From Prochlorococcus marinus XMU1408 (GTDB taxonomy: Bacteria; Cyanobacteriota; Cyanobacteriia; PCC-6307; Cyanobiaceae): a stretch of 64,000 nucleotides of DNA. The position numbers and the translations under genes are program-made. The notes under the pieces are model-generated. The model worked only from the letters and a program-made list of their open reading frames with translations, had not been told where the DNA came from and searched no databases. Location: assembly GCF_003208055.1 (NCBI RefSeq), contig NZ_QJUE01000006.1, positions 1 through 64,000 on the forward strand. The letters run 5' to 3'. This document shows, piece by piece, positions 47,770 through 57,273 of the stretch; within the stretch, counting starts at the first letter, position 1, and each line of letters starts with the position of its first letter.

Positions 47770-49041
47770 TCAGAGATTTTTTCTTATAGATTGACCTCTT
47801 CTAGAGACAGATAAACAAAAACCTAAACTTATAAAATTAACTAATAAAGCAGTCCTTCCATAGCTCATAAAAGGTAATGGAATTCCTGTGACAGGACCAA
47901 GACCAATTGTCATAAATATATTCACCATAATCTGAAAAATAAACATTGAAGCTATTCCAATCACAATTAAAGACTCAAAGTTTGTTCGAGCTTCAATAGA
48001 TATTCTTATTAATCGAAAAATTAAAATAAAGAATAAAAATATAACCAACAAAGAACCTAAAAAACCAGTTTCTTCTCCAAGAGCACTAAAAATAAAATCA
48101 GTATGTTGCTCTGGTATAAATTTTAGTTTTGTCAATTGTCCTTGCATTAGACCTGAGCCAATCAAGCCTCCTGATCCAATACCAATTTTGCTTTGGAGCA
48201 TATGGTAACCACCACCTAATGGATCTTGAGTGGGATCAACAAAAATAATTAATCTATCTCTTTGATAATCCTTCAATACATTTAACCAAAACCAAGGAGT
48301 AATTTTTGCTATACAAGAATGAAATAAGATTACAAGTAATGTTAATAATTTTTTTTTGGGTAGAGATTTATACGCTAAAAAACCAATTATTGGTATCCAA
48401 ATAATCAGACCTATTTTGTACAAGCATGCAAGTAAACCTGTCACCAAAGTAGCCAAAATAATAAATGCCCATTCATATGGCATTCCTGACCAATACAACA
48501 TTCCAAGTAGTATTGCTCCAAAAACAAGAGATGTTCCAAGATCAGGCTGTAAAAAAACCAAAATCCAAGGTAAAAAAGAAACTAATAAAGGTTTCGTTAA
48601 ATGAGATAAATCAGCAAACCGCCGTCGATCTAAAATCGAAGCTAAGACCAGTATTAAAGTTATTTTTGCAACCTCCGATGGTTGAATATTGAAACCAGCA
48701 AAACTGAGCCATCTCTGAGCACCAAGGGCAGAAGTACCACTAAAATTTACATATAGAAGTATTAAAAGAGTAATTAAGTATATTGGGAAAATATATTTTC
48801 TTAAACCTTCCAAAGGAAATTGAGCAATAAAATAAATAATTAAAAAACCAATATAAGCCATAATTGCATGTTGATACCAATCTGTAATTCCAATAACTCT
48901 TTGAGTACTCGCAATTAAAAAACATGATAAATGTACTAAAATAATAGGTACAATCCAAATTATATAATCTACATTCTTCCAAAATTTTTTATTCCTAATT
49001 AGATTCAACCCAGATATTTTTTTACGGCCAAAGTCAATCAT
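47770..49041 (-). CDS. rodA: Peptidoglycan polymerase RodA
   Basis: 423 aa with about ten hydrophobic segments. SEDS-family glycosyltransferase for cell-wall elongation. W-L-S-F-A-G-F-N-I-Q-P-S-E-V-A-K near 110 and G-Y-H-M-L-Q-S-K-I-G-I-G-S-G-G near 275 are typical, and P-F-M-S-Y-G-R-T-A near 400 ends the family core. It starts 9 bases after mrp. Confidence 0.93.
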   Translation of the reverse strand: MIDFGRKKISGLNLIRNKKFWKNVDYIIWIVPIILVHLSCFLIASTQRVIGITDWYQHAIMAYIGFLIIYFIAQFPLEGLRKYIFPIYLITLLILLYVNFSGTSALGAQRWLSFAGFNIQPSEVAKITLILVLASILDRRRFADLSHLTKPLLVSFLPWILVFLQPDLGTSLVFGAILLGMLYWSGMPYEWAFIILATLVTGLLACLYKIGLIIWIPIIGFLAYKSLPKKKLLTLLVILFHSCIAKITPWFWLNVLKDYQRDRLIIFVDPTQDPLGGGYHMLQSKIGIGSGGLIGSGLMQGQLTKLKFIPEQHTDFIFSALGEETGFLGSLLVIFLFFILIFRLIRISIEARTNFESLIVIGIASMFIFQIMVNIFMTIGLGPVTGIPLPFMSYGRTALLVNFISLGFCLSVSRRGQSIRKNL

Positions 49042-49050
49042 AATTGTAAG

Positions 49051-50136
49051 TTAGTATTTAACAGATAGTGAATTACTAACCGTTCTAGCAAGTTCTAAAA
49101 ATACCTTTGCTGTTATTGAATCTCGAGACGTATGAACGACTGGAAGATCATTGCCTGTACCCGAATAGATGTCTGTTTCTATTGGTATCTGAGCAAGTAA
49201 TGGGACATTGTTTTCTTTAGATAATTGTTTACCTCCACCTGAACCAAAAATCTCATAAGATTTTTGAGGCTGATCTGGAGGAATGAAATAAGTCATATTT
49301 TCAATAACCCCAAGGATAGGAATATTCATTTGTTTAAACATTGCCAACCCCCTTCTTGAGTCTTGAAGGGATACATTTTGTGGAGTTGTCACTATGATCA
49401 CACCTGCCATAGGCACTGCCTGAGCCAATGAAAGTTGAGCATCTCCAGTTCCAGGAGGAAGGTCTACTATCAAAAAATCACGTTCTCCCCAAGAAGCTTG
49501 ATATAAAAATTGCCTAATAATTCCATTCAGCATTGGTCCACGCCAAATAACTGGCTGATCTTGATCAATTAATAATCCCATTGAAACCATGCCGATTCCG
49601 CAGGTTTCAATGGGAATAATCTTTTGATCAGAACCAGAACCACTAACTTCAGGTGTTATTTCACTCACACCAAGCATATAGGGGGTATTTGGACCATAGA
49701 TATCCGCATCAAGCAAGCCAACCTTGAACCCATTTTGACTTAGTGCACACGCTAAATTCACCGCAATCGTACTTTTTCCTACGCCGCCTTTACCACTGCT
49801 TATGGCAAGCACATTTTTTACATTTGGTACAGGGCTTAGTCCCTGAGATTGACCACCGTGACCAGCTTTACCAATTGGAGACTGATCAGATGAAGATGAA
49901 TTACCTATCTCAATTTGAACTTCTTCAAAATCCTCCAAAGACTTTATACTTTCCCTAATATCGCCAGCAATGCGATCTCTCTGAGCTTGAGCAAAATCTG
50001 GAAGAGTCAATCTTACAACTATTTTTGGTGGAGTTACTGAAACTATTTTCAGCCATCCAAGCTCACTAATAGATCGCTTACTTCCTACATCTTTGACTGA
50101 ATCAAAAGCCTTTAAAACCTTGTCGATGGTTTTCAT
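49051..50136 (-). CDS. mrp: Mrp/NBP35-type iron-sulfur carrier ATPase
   Basis: 361 aa. The N-terminal domain (about 1-90) is MIP18/DUF59-like. Walker A S-G-K-G-G-V-G-K-S-T is near 113, D-L-P-P-G-T-G-D near 226. A C-x2-C pair common in Mrp is not clear here. It delivers Fe-S clusters, as an ApbC homologue. Confidence 0.93.
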   Translation of the reverse strand: MKTIDKVLKAFDSVKDVGSKRSISELGWLKIVSVTPPKIVVRLTLPDFAQAQRDRIAGDIRESIKSLEDFEEVQIEIGNSSSSDQSPIGKAGHGGQSQGLSPVPNVKNVLAISSGKGGVGKSTIAVNLACALSQNGFKVGLLDADIYGPNTPYMLGVSEITPEVSGSGSDQKIIPIETCGIGMVSMGLLIDQDQPVIWRGPMLNGIIRQFLYQASWGERDFLIVDLPPGTGDAQLSLAQAVPMAGVIIVTTPQNVSLQDSRRGLAMFKQMNIPILGVIENMTYFIPPDQPQKSYEIFGSGGGKQLSKENNVPLLAQIPIETDIYSGTGNDLPVVHTSRDSITAKVFLELARTVSNSLSVKY

Positions 50137-50317
50137 TCTTAATTTCTAATACACTTGATAATAGTGAAAAAATCAACGCAATTTCCACTTCCTAACCCAA
50201 TGATAGGCCCTTTGGTAATAAATAAAAAACTATTCGCAATACAAACTTTTCCAATATTGGTGTGAAATTTGCATCATTTGAAAGTATTTTTCTAAAGAAA
50301 GAAAAATAAAATTAATT

Positions 50318-51364
50318 TTGTCCTCCTCACAAAATCTTGCCAATTTACCGGCAAAAAATTCAAGAGAAAGAGCTAAAAAGCTTGTCTTAGGGCTACAAGA
50401 TGAAATTTGTGCTGGCCTTGAAACTATTGATGGAGAAGGGAAATTCTTAGAAGAATCTTGGGAGAGACCTGAGGGTGGCGGAGGGCGCTCCAGGGTCTTA
50501 AAAGATGGAAAAATCTTTGAACAAGGAGGCGTGAATTTTTCTGAAGTACATGGCAATGAACTACCACCTTCAATTATCAGCCAAAGGCCTGAAGCAAAAG
50601 GTCACTCTTGGTTTGCAACAGGAACCTCAATGGTTCTGCACCCCAAAAGTCCCTACATACCAACTGTGCATCTTAATTACAGATATTTTGAAGCTGGTCC
50701 TGTTTGGTGGTTTGGTGGAGGTGCGGATCTAACCCCTTTCTATCCATACCTTTCTGATACACGTCACTTTCACTCATGTCATAAAGCTGCATGTGACACC
50801 ATTAACACTGATCTTCATAAGGTTTTTAAACCTTGGTGTGACGAATATTTCTTCTTAAAACATCGAAATGAAACAAGAGGAGTTGGAGGTATTTTTTATG
50901 ACTATCAAGATGGATCAGGTTTACTATATAAAGGACAAAATGCCAATGGGAAAGCCTCTCACATATCAAAAGAGCTAGGGAACTATTCTTTAAATTGGGA
51001 AAATCTTTTTTCACTTGCCAAAGCATGCGGGCAGGCATTTCTGCCCTCCTATGAGCCAATAATAAAAAAGCGAAAAAATCAGATATTTTCAACAAAAGAA
51101 AGAGACTTTCAACTTTATAGGCGAGGTAGATATGCTGAATTCAATTTGGTATGGGATAGAGGCACCATTTTTGGCTTGCAAACTAATGGAAGAACTGAGT
51201 CAATATTGATGTCTTTACCACCCTTAGCAAGATGGGAGTATGGATATAAGCCAGAAGAAAATTCACGTGAGGCTCTTTTAACAGATTTATTTACTAAGCC
51301 TCAAGATTGGTTTACAGATAAATCTCTGGAAGAGAGGTGTTCAACTCATAAAGCATTGGATTAG
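50318..51364 (+). CDS. hemF: Oxygen-dependent coproporphyrinogen III oxidase
   Basis: 348 aa, TTG start with a weak ribosome-binding site. It makes protoporphyrinogen IX for heme and chlorophyll. V-H-L-N-Y-R-Y-F-E near 110, [11 protein letters not shown] near 128 and [13 protein letters not shown] near 270 are family motifs. It diverges from mrp. Confidence 0.96.
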   Translation: MSSSQNLANLPAKNSRERAKKLVLGLQDEICAGLETIDGEGKFLEESWERPEGGGGRSRVLKDGKIFEQGGVNFSEVHGNELPPSIISQRPEAKGHSWFATGTSMVLHPKSPYIPTVHLNYRYFEAGPVWWFGGGADLTPFYPYLSDTRHFHSCHKAACDTINTDLHKVFKPWCDEYFFLKHRNETRGVGGIFYDYQDGSGLLYKGQNANGKASHISKELGNYSLNWENLFSLAKACGQAFLPSYEPIIKKRKNQIFSTKERDFQLYRRGRYAEFNLVWDRGTIFGLQTNGRTESILMSLPPLARWEYGYKPEENSREALLTDLFTKPQDWFTDKSLEERCSTHKALD

Positions 51365-51375
51365 ATACTGCACTT

Positions 51376-52128
51376 CTAGATTATTCCATCTAAAAAAGCC
51401 TGAACTATTTCATTTGCAAGAAGCTTGATTGTTTTTTGCCTTGTTTTTAAATTTCTGAGATTTTTTTCTAGCAAACCCTCTAATTTCCCAATTTCAAGAA
51501 TCCTTATTTGCCTTCTTGGAGCACCTAAACCTCCTCTAAATAGAACAGGAAACCTTCCAAATGTTCTTGCGATTGACTCATCTATTTTATTTGGCTTCTC
51601 AGAGAAAGGAGGGATCAAGCCTGAACCAACTCCATACTTACCATATGCATCAAAATGAATCTCAATCGCGTACCCACCACGCTTGGCGAATCTCCTACCT
51701 ACTGACCAATTCGTTCTTGGATCATTAGCATCATCTATATTTCGTATCCCTGGGTCATAAGAACTGATATTTAAACCTTTCTTTTTACCAAGTTTAACAA
51801 TTGATTCTTGTAATTTTAAATTCCAAAAAAGTTCATCGCTAATTTCAGGATCCATTGGATTCAAACCAAACTTATCAACAGCTTCGCCAGGGGTCCCAGC
51901 TCCAGCCAATCCCTGAGAATCTGCATGACCAGCTAATATTAAAATAGGGATATTTTTATCCACATCTATACTTCCAACCCAGGCTGCAGGAAGATTGGAA
52001 CTTTCACCAATAATCAGTTCAAAATCTTCAGTAAGATTAAAATTCCTATTGTAATAATCTTGAGAGAAAACATAAAAAGTAATTAAGAATACTATTAATT
52101 TTAAACTATTTAATAATTTATTTCTCAC
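51376..52128 (-). CDS. Distant N-acetylmuramoyl-L-alanine amidase-like protein
   Basis: 250 aa. A hydrophobic N-terminal segment (about 9-22) suggests secretion or anchoring. I-L-A-G-H-A-D-S-Q-G near 65 and A-I-E-I-H-F-D-A-Y-G near 155 resemble the first and last zinc histidine regions of Amidase_3 enzymes (G-H-x-x and S-I-H-x-N/D-A), and a glutamate in between could be the third ligand. The likeness is limited, so the cell-wall role is tentative. It converges with hemF. Confidence 0.45.
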   Translation of the reverse strand: MRNKLLNSLKLIVFLITFYVFSQDYYNRNFNLTEDFELIIGESSNLPAAWVGSIDVDKNIPILILAGHADSQGLAGAGTPGEAVDKFGLNPMDPEISDELFWNLKLQESIVKLGKKKGLNISSYDPGIRNIDDANDPRTNWSVGRRFAKRGGYAIEIHFDAYGKYGVGSGLIPPFSEKPNKIDESIARTFGRFPVLFRGGLGAPRRQIRILEIGKLEGLLEKNLRNLKTRQKTIKLLANEIVQAFLDGII

Positions 52129-52140
52129 CGCTAATAATAA

Positions 52141-52698
52141 TTAAATAGGTGAAGAAAGTAGAGAATTTTCACTACTAAGCTCGAGAGTTTCAGATAATTC
52201 CGACTGAATTGCTATCAGCTCATCACGATGAGCTTTGATTCGTAAAATACTGATCTCTGATAAATCTGAACTTAATAACTTAACTTCTAATGATTCCTCT
52301 CTTTTGGATTTAACACGATAAATGAATCCAGCTAGAGGTGCACCAATTGCAGCCAGTAATAATGGCCACCAACTCAAAAATGGATAAAGCTGAATCAGAA
52401 CAAGGCCCAAACAGGCTGAGCCAACTCCACCTAGGCAAGATAAAAAGATCACCAAAAAAGTACTAGAAGCAACATTGCCATTAAAGATCAACAATTTCTC
52501 TTCAACATTGCCTCCATTTCTTTTCCAACCACGTTCTTCTAACCAAAAACTAATGCCTTTCAAAACTTCCAAAGGAGGCAAAGGAGACTGAACATCTACT
52601 ACTGTTGTACGGTCCTTACTAGCAGCTCGCAGAAAAAACCCTAAGCCTATCGCTAATAGGATAGTCAAAAATAAAGTTGAGGAGAATGCAGATTGCAT
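52141..52698 (-). CDS. Membrane protein of the CCB (cofactor assembly of complex C) type
   Basis: 185 aa. Hydrophobic segments are at about 7-23, 78-102 and 106-124. The layout with L-P-P-L-E-V-L-K-G-I near 42 and the W-P-L-L-L-A-A-I-G-A-P-L-A-G middle fits the DUF2930/CCB2-CCB4 family, which attaches heme ci to cytochrome b6. Assigned from overall resemblance. It is 12 bases upstream of the amidase-like gene. Confidence 0.6.
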   Translation of the reverse strand: MQSAFSSTLFLTILLAIGLGFFLRAASKDRTTVVDVQSPLPPLEVLKGISFWLEERGWKRNGGNVEEKLLIFNGNVASSTFLVIFLSCLGGVGSACLGLVLIQLYPFLSWWPLLLAAIGAPLAGFIYRVKSKREESLEVKLLSSDLSEISILRIKAHRDELIAIQSELSETLELSSENSLLSSPI

Positions 52699-52884
52699 CT
52701 CAAAAATACGACCTTTTTTATTTTAATTGTTCTGGAAAACATAGCTACAAAAGTGAGCTAAAAAAATTAAAAGATATTTGAAAAGATAAAATCGTTTAAT
52801 TTACTGAATATTTCCAATCATTTGAGGTATTAGAATTAGATCATAAAGAAATTACTGATCAATTAAATTCCCATTAAATTCGTT

Positions 52885-53529
52885 ATGCCAAAAAAACTTG
52901 ATGAGCCCTCTACTTTCAAGATCTTTGATAAAGACATAGATAATGAAACGGAAATTGCTTTAAGCTCATCTTTAGCTTTAGCAGTTGATACCGAAGCCAT
53001 GGGATTAATTCATGGTAGAGACAGGCTATGTTTAATACAAATATGTGATGAATTTGATAATGTTATTTGTATTCGTATAGAACGAAATCAAAATTCAGCA
53101 CCACACTTAAAATCTATTCTTGAAAAAAAAACAATTGAAAAAGTCTTTCATTTTGCAAGATTTGATGTGGCTGCCTTAGCAAGTAATTTAAATATTTACG
53201 TTAATCCAATTTTTTGTACAAAAATAGCAAGTAAAATAGGTAGAACTTACAGTCCAAGGCATGGATTGAAAGAAGTAGTTATGGAAACTGTTGGAGTGGA
53301 ATTAGATAAACAAGCTCAAAGCAGTGACTGGGGAAAAGTTGGTGATTTAACTCAAAAACAACTTATCTATGCGGCTAATGATGTTAGATTTTTACTAGGA
53401 GCAAAACACAAACTTGAAGAGATGTTGAAACGTGAAGAAAGATGGGAATTAGCCAAAAAATGTTTCCAATGCGTACCAGTTTTGTCCGAGCTTGATAGAA
53501 AAAGATTTATAAATATTTTTGATCATTAA
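52885..53529 (+). CDS. RNase D-like 3'-5' exonuclease
   Basis: 214 aa. DEDD exonuclease motifs: A-V-D-T-E-A-M-G-L near 33, V-F-H-F-A-R-F-D-V-A near 88 and Y-A-A-N-D-V-R-F-L near 160. There is no HRDC domain, so it is a short RNase D. Likely role in tRNA or RNA 3' trimming. It converges with the small gene downstream. Confidence 0.88.
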   Translation: MPKKLDEPSTFKIFDKDIDNETEIALSSSLALAVDTEAMGLIHGRDRLCLIQICDEFDNVICIRIERNQNSAPHLKSILEKKTIEKVFHFARFDVAALASNLNIYVNPIFCTKIASKIGRTYSPRHGLKEVVMETVGVELDKQAQSSDWGKVGDLTQKQLIYAANDVRFLLGAKHKLEEMLKREERWELAKKCFQCVPVLSELDRKRFINIFDH

Positions 53530-53550
53530 TTTTTTCAATCTACAGATCTC

Positions 53551-53820
53551 TTAATCCTCAAGCATAAAATTCTCCTCTTCTTTTAGAGCCTTTAATAATT
53601 GATCAAATGATGCCGAGGCGGATTCACTCTGGTTTTTATCCTCATTTAAAGTTTGCTCAAGGATCTTTTGAGCAATTTCTTTTCTAGATTGCAAATCTTT
53701 TTTCCCTTCTTTAGCTGCCTCGACCTCTACTTTTCGTCGAGCGGCTGAAATACTAATACTTAAAGAAGATGCTATCTGAGCACAAATTTTAAGATAATGA
53801 TGATCTTCAATTAGTGGCAT
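53551..53820 (-). CDS. Conserved-type small hypothetical protein, 89 aa
   Basis: I do not recognise it. It is charged, likely alpha-helical (A-R-R-K-V-E-V-E-A-A-K-E-G-K-K near 28; coiled-coil-like) and acidic at the C-terminus. No membrane segment. It begins 42 bases after the LpxB-like gene and is probably cotranscribed with it. Confidence 0.55.
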   Translation of the reverse strand: MPLIEDHHYLKICAQIASSLSISISAARRKVEVEAAKEGKKDLQSRKEIAQKILEQTLNEDKNQSESASASFDQLLKALKEEENFMLED

Positions 53821-53862
53821 AGGCAGAAGATTGAATCGAAAATCTTCATAAAAAATCTTCTC

Positions 53863-55098
53863 CTAGATTACACCGCACTCTAAACCCTTGGACAAGTGAG
53901 TAGAAATAATAAGGGCTATAGCATGACTTCCACCCTCGGGACCCATTCTTTTTGATCCTCTTAAGCCAATAATCTCTCTATCAAAATCAGAATTTAGTAA
54001 AAACCCCACTTGTTTGGCGAGAGTTTCATCCCTCTTCGCAATAGTTACAGCACCTCCTAATAAACGACTTTGGCGCTTAGCAAAATTGAAATTAAATTGA
54101 TGTCCCTTACCCGGCAAGGACACGCATGGGATACCTAAACCTACTAATTGTTCTGTGGCTGTTCCTGCATTAGCTACTCCTACTTCTCCCCACTTAGCCC
54201 AACAAGAAAACTTATTAAAACCTATCAATATGAGTAATGAGTTTTTTTTCCATGTTTCCGAAATTCCATTTTCATCTGATGATTGATAAGTAGGTTTAAA
54301 ACCTAAGTCAATCAAAATCAATTCTATTTTTTCTCTCATTGAAGAAGAACTTAAAGGCACAAATACTGCAATTAAGGATGAAATTTGAATAAGCTGAATT
54401 GCAATTAGAAGTCTTTTAAAATTCTGATACGCCTCAGGCAAACGACTTCCACATAACAAAATCAAACGTCTATATTTTTTAAAATCATCAGGACATTCTC
54501 TCTTAGAAATCCCATCCATCATTGGATTTCCCGGCGATAATGCCTTTACTCCATGATTTCTCAAACCTCTAGCGGTAATTTTATCTCTGACTACAACCAT
54601 CCTGCATCGACTAGATCGCATCAACCAATATTCCCAAGGATCCCACTCAGTTCCTTTCAATCGATGGTAAAAATCACTCAAAGATGATCTAGGCCCACTC
54701 GCCCATGTGTAATCACTTTTAGGAGTACCAACAAACAAATAATTTGCCCCACTAGCCCATGCGAACAAAAGAGGTAATAAATCTCCAACTGCAACGACAA
54801 TTCTTCCTTCTTTAGCTGATCTATGAATCAAAGTCCATTGTCTCCAGAGACTTCCTAATAATCCAGCTTTTAAATCTAAAACCAAGCCACTAAAACTCTG
54901 ATTACTAAATCCCCCGCTTGGTAAAATTGTTGAGGGGCCAATTTTGGTAAGCCAGCCATCTTTTACAAGCTTTGAGAATGCGTCACCATCTCCAACCATC
55001 GGGAGAACCGCAGGGGAGATATCTGGATTAATTTCATGGAGAGCTTCTATAACCTTGCAAGCAATCGTGTCTTCTCCATGACCATTACAAAGAAACAA
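53863..55098 (-). CDS. LpxB-like glycosyltransferase-related protein
   Basis: 411 aa from TTG 55098. The frame extends upstream through tRNA-Cys, which cannot be coding, so the start must be after 55155. No ATG or GTG is in frame there; TTG 55098 gives F-L-C-N-G-H-G-E-D-T-I-A. The motif N-G-H-G-E-D is the typical start of this family. G-N-P-M-M-D-G near 190 and G-T-A-T-E-Q-L-V-G-L-G-I-P near 325 resemble UDP-sugar-binding parts of lipid-A-disaccharide synthase and MurG-like enzymes. The substrate is unknown. Confidence 0.65.
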   Translation of the reverse strand: MFLCNGHGEDTIACKVIEALHEINPDISPAVLPMVGDGDAFSKLVKDGWLTKIGPSTILPSGGFSNQSFSGLVLDLKAGLLGSLWRQWTLIHRSAKEGRIVVAVGDLLPLLFAWASGANYLFVGTPKSDYTWASGPRSSLSDFYHRLKGTEWDPWEYWLMRSSRCRMVVVRDKITARGLRNHGVKALSPGNPMMDGISKRECPDDFKKYRRLILLCGSRLPEAYQNFKRLLIAIQLIQISSLIAVFVPLSSSSMREKIELILIDLGFKPTYQSSDENGISETWKKNSLLILIGFNKFSCWAKWGEVGVANAGTATEQLVGLGIPCVSLPGKGHQFNFNFAKRQSRLLGGAVTIAKRDETLAKQVGFLLNSDFDREIIGLRGSKRMGPEGGSHAIALIISTHLSKGLECGVI

Positions 55099-55155
55099 AA
55101 GATTTTGTTCGGTTTGACTGATACGATTTGAATTGGAAATGAAGATTGCATTTTC

Positions 55156-55226
55156 GGCGGCATGGCCAAGTGGTAAGGCAGAGGATTGCAAATCCTTTAT
55201 CCCCAGTTCGAATCTGGGTGCCGCCT
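55156..55226 (+). tRNA. tRNA-Cys (anticodon GCA)
   Basis: The acceptor stem GGCGGCA/TGCCGCC has discriminator T, the expected base for cysteine. D-arm GCCAAGTGGTAAGGC, anticodon loop TTGCAAA, T-arm CCAGTTCGAATCTGG. 71 nt. It lies opposite the 5' side of the LpxB-like gene. Confidence 0.95.
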
Positions 55227-55567
55227 TAATTATTATTCGTTTAATTTTTCTAAGGAAGCCTTCCAGCTCAATGCTCCATGTGTAGCGAGTAGCAAGTTTC
55301 AAGAAGGTTCAGAAATTAATAAATTGATTTTGGTACTAGATCTAAATTTTGATCATATATCCATTCTTACAGTTAGCCTCAAAAAGAACCACTAGCGAAA
55401 AGCTTACAGGTAATCAGCATAACAATTAATTACATCTTATTTTGACTACTTGATAGAATATTTTTTGCTCATGTTATGAAGGTTTTTTTTCATTACAATT
55501 AAATAGAAGAATTCACATGAAAACATTATTCATGAATTAATATTAATCATATTAAACAATAAGAACA
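55227..55567. other. 341-base stretch without a supported gene
   Basis: AT-rich. The short ORFs that cross it on both strands include tRNA-Cys sequence and are not credible. No strong hairpin terminator was found after the tRNA. It presumably holds the promoter for the 55568 gene. Confidence 0.5.
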
Positions 55568-55999
55568 GTGTCTGATCAAATTGAATTCAGTTCTTTTTAT
55601 AAATTATTAAATTCAATAAAGGAAGGTAAATTAGATCAAATATCGTTACTTGATGAAAAGATCAATGAATTCAAAAATGGTAATAACACGAAAAGTTTTC
55701 TTGATGAGTTAGGATCTCTTTATCTTTCTATAGGTATAACAGAGTTATATAATTTCACGAATACAAAAAATCTACAGGAAATAGGACTAATCGATAAAGA
55801 AGGATGGGAAACTTTATCTTCTTCGAATCAACAAGAATTACCTGTATACTTAGCAAATAAAATGATTGAGTACGTTAAAGAGAATAAAAAAGTAAAGGAA
55901 ATGTCTAAAAAGTGGAATGTTAGAGAAGGTGAAATAAGAAAACATATAACTAAAATGGCAAGATATATAACTGAAGGGATTATTGATGTAATTGAATAA
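55568..55999 (+). CDS. Hypothetical protein, 143 aa
   Basis: GTG start. I do not recognise the family. It is rich in Lys, Glu, Asn and Ile and predicted to be helical. The last 50 residues (V-K-E-M-S-K-K-W-N-V-R-E-G-E-I-R-K-H-I) could form a helix-turn-helix-like structure, but without clear motifs. No membrane segment. It stands alone between tRNA-Cys and a small zinc-ribbon gene on the other strand. Confidence 0.55.
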   Translation: MSDQIEFSSFYKLLNSIKEGKLDQISLLDEKINEFKNGNNTKSFLDELGSLYLSIGITELYNFTNTKNLQEIGLIDKEGWETLSSSNQQELPVYLANKMIEYVKENKKVKEMSKKWNVREGEIRKHITKMARYITEGIIDVIE

Positions 56000-56064
56000 T
56001 AAAAAAGAAAGATTAATACTTTAAATTAGGAATATTTTTGATAATCTTATGTATAAATTATAAG

Positions 56065-56244
56065 TTAATAGTCATTATCTGCGACACAAATACCTAGACA
56101 TCTTATCCCGTTACTAGAGGTTCTTCCACAATGATTGCATAGGACTTTTTCTTGTTGATCTTTACTTTCATTATCATTGTGATTTTCTTCATTGCTATGT
56201 TTTTTTTCTAAAGAAGATTCTTGAAAGCTATTTAATTTATTCAT
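56065..56244 (-). CDS. Small zinc-ribbon-like protein, 59 aa
   Basis: It starts at ATG 56244. The first 33 residues are polar (Asn/Glu/Lys/Ser-rich). The C-terminus has C-N-H-C-G-R-T near 36-42 and R-C-L-G-I-C-V-A-D near 48-56, four cysteines fit to bind one zinc. I recall similar tiny C-N-x-C-G-R-T proteins in picocyanobacteria, but no function is known. Stop to stop, it lies 65 bases from the 55568 gene. Confidence 0.65.
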   Translation of the reverse strand: MNKLNSFQESSLEKKHSNEENHNDNESKDQQEKVLCNHCGRTSSNGIRCLGICVADNDY

Positions 56245-56294
56245 GTAAGATAATGATATTAATTTTCTTTATTAGAAATAACTTTAATGTAGTC

Positions 56295-57266
56295 ATGACT
56301 AAGAAAAAAATGGGAATTGGTTTTGGAACTTGGGCTTGGGGAAATAAGCTTGTTTGGGGCTACAAAGCTGAAACAGATGATATTTTACTTAAAAAAACTT
56401 TTTTTGATGCAATAGATGGAGGATTAGATCTTGTTGACAGTGCAGATTCATATGGGACTGGAAATTTATTTGGACAAAGTGAAAAACTTATCGGCGATTT
56501 CCTAGAAGAATTACCCAAAAGAAAGCTCAAAAAAATTACCATCGCTACAAAGCTTGCCCCCTTTCCATGGAGAATAGGTCGCAATGGTCTAAATAAAGCT
56601 TTTCAAGAAAGTAATCAGCGTCTGAAAGGGAATATGAAAAGAGTGCAGCTTCATTGGAGTACTTATCGCTATGCACCTTGGCAAGAAGAGCAATTACTTA
56701 ATGGCCTAGGAGATTTATATGAAGAAGGTTTAATTAAAGAAATTGGGCTCTCTAATACTGGTCCAAGAAGACTCAGTTTTTTATTCAAAAAACTGAAAAA
56801 AAGAGGAATTAAAATTAATAGTATCCAAATGCAACTTTCGTTATTAACAAAACCATCTTTAGACGATGAAAATATCAAAAATATATGTGATGAAAATGAA
56901 ATTGAATATTTAGCTTATAGTCCATTAGGGCTGGGAATCCTAACAATTCCACCTAATCAATCACCCAAACCGAACACATTCTTACGACAAAAATTATTCG
57001 AAAGAATACTGCCAAAAACTATAGAATTGAGAACATTGATGTCGAATATTGGAAAAAGATATTCAGCATCCCAGGCACAAGTTGCATTGAATTGGGTAAG
57101 ATCTCACGGAGCTAAGCCAATAGTCGGGATTCGAAATCCGTTTCAAGCTAAAGATGCAGTATCTGCATTTAATTGGTCTTTAACTAAAAGTGAAAAAGAA
57201 AGTCTGGATTTTTACAGGAATAAATGTCTAGCAAATATGCCTCAAAATCCTTTCATTAGTCCCTAA
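56295..57266 (+). CDS. Aldo/keto reductase family protein
   Basis: 323 aa from ATG 56295 (M-T-K-K-K-M-G-I-G-F-G-T-W). An upstream ATG would add a 14-residue hydrophobic stretch, which the family lacks. D-S-A-D-S-Y-G near 50 holds the catalytic Asp and Tyr, and K-L-A near 85 the Lys; the G-I-R-N-P region binds NADPH. Substrate unknown. Confidence 0.88.
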   Translation: MTKKKMGIGFGTWAWGNKLVWGYKAETDDILLKKTFFDAIDGGLDLVDSADSYGTGNLFGQSEKLIGDFLEELPKRKLKKITIATKLAPFPWRIGRNGLNKAFQESNQRLKGNMKRVQLHWSTYRYAPWQEEQLLNGLGDLYEEGLIKEIGLSNTGPRRLSFLFKKLKKRGIKINSIQMQLSLLTKPSLDDENIKNICDENEIEYLAYSPLGLGILTIPPNQSPKPNTFLRQKLFERILPKTIELRTLMSNIGKRYSASQAQVALNWVRSHGAKPIVGIRNPFQAKDAVSAFNWSLTKSEKESLDFYRNKCLANMPQNPFISP

Positions 57267-57273
57267 TAAAAAT

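Noticed and set aside
50320-50335. CTCCTCAC resembling the Yfr1 small-RNA loop motif
   Set aside because: It is inside the hemF coding start, with no flanking stems; a short chance match.
55155-55302. N-terminal extension of the LpxB-like frame, and a plus-strand ORF over the same bases
   Set aside because: Both cover tRNA-Cys, so the sequence is explained by the tRNA; the family also begins at N-G-H-G-E-D.
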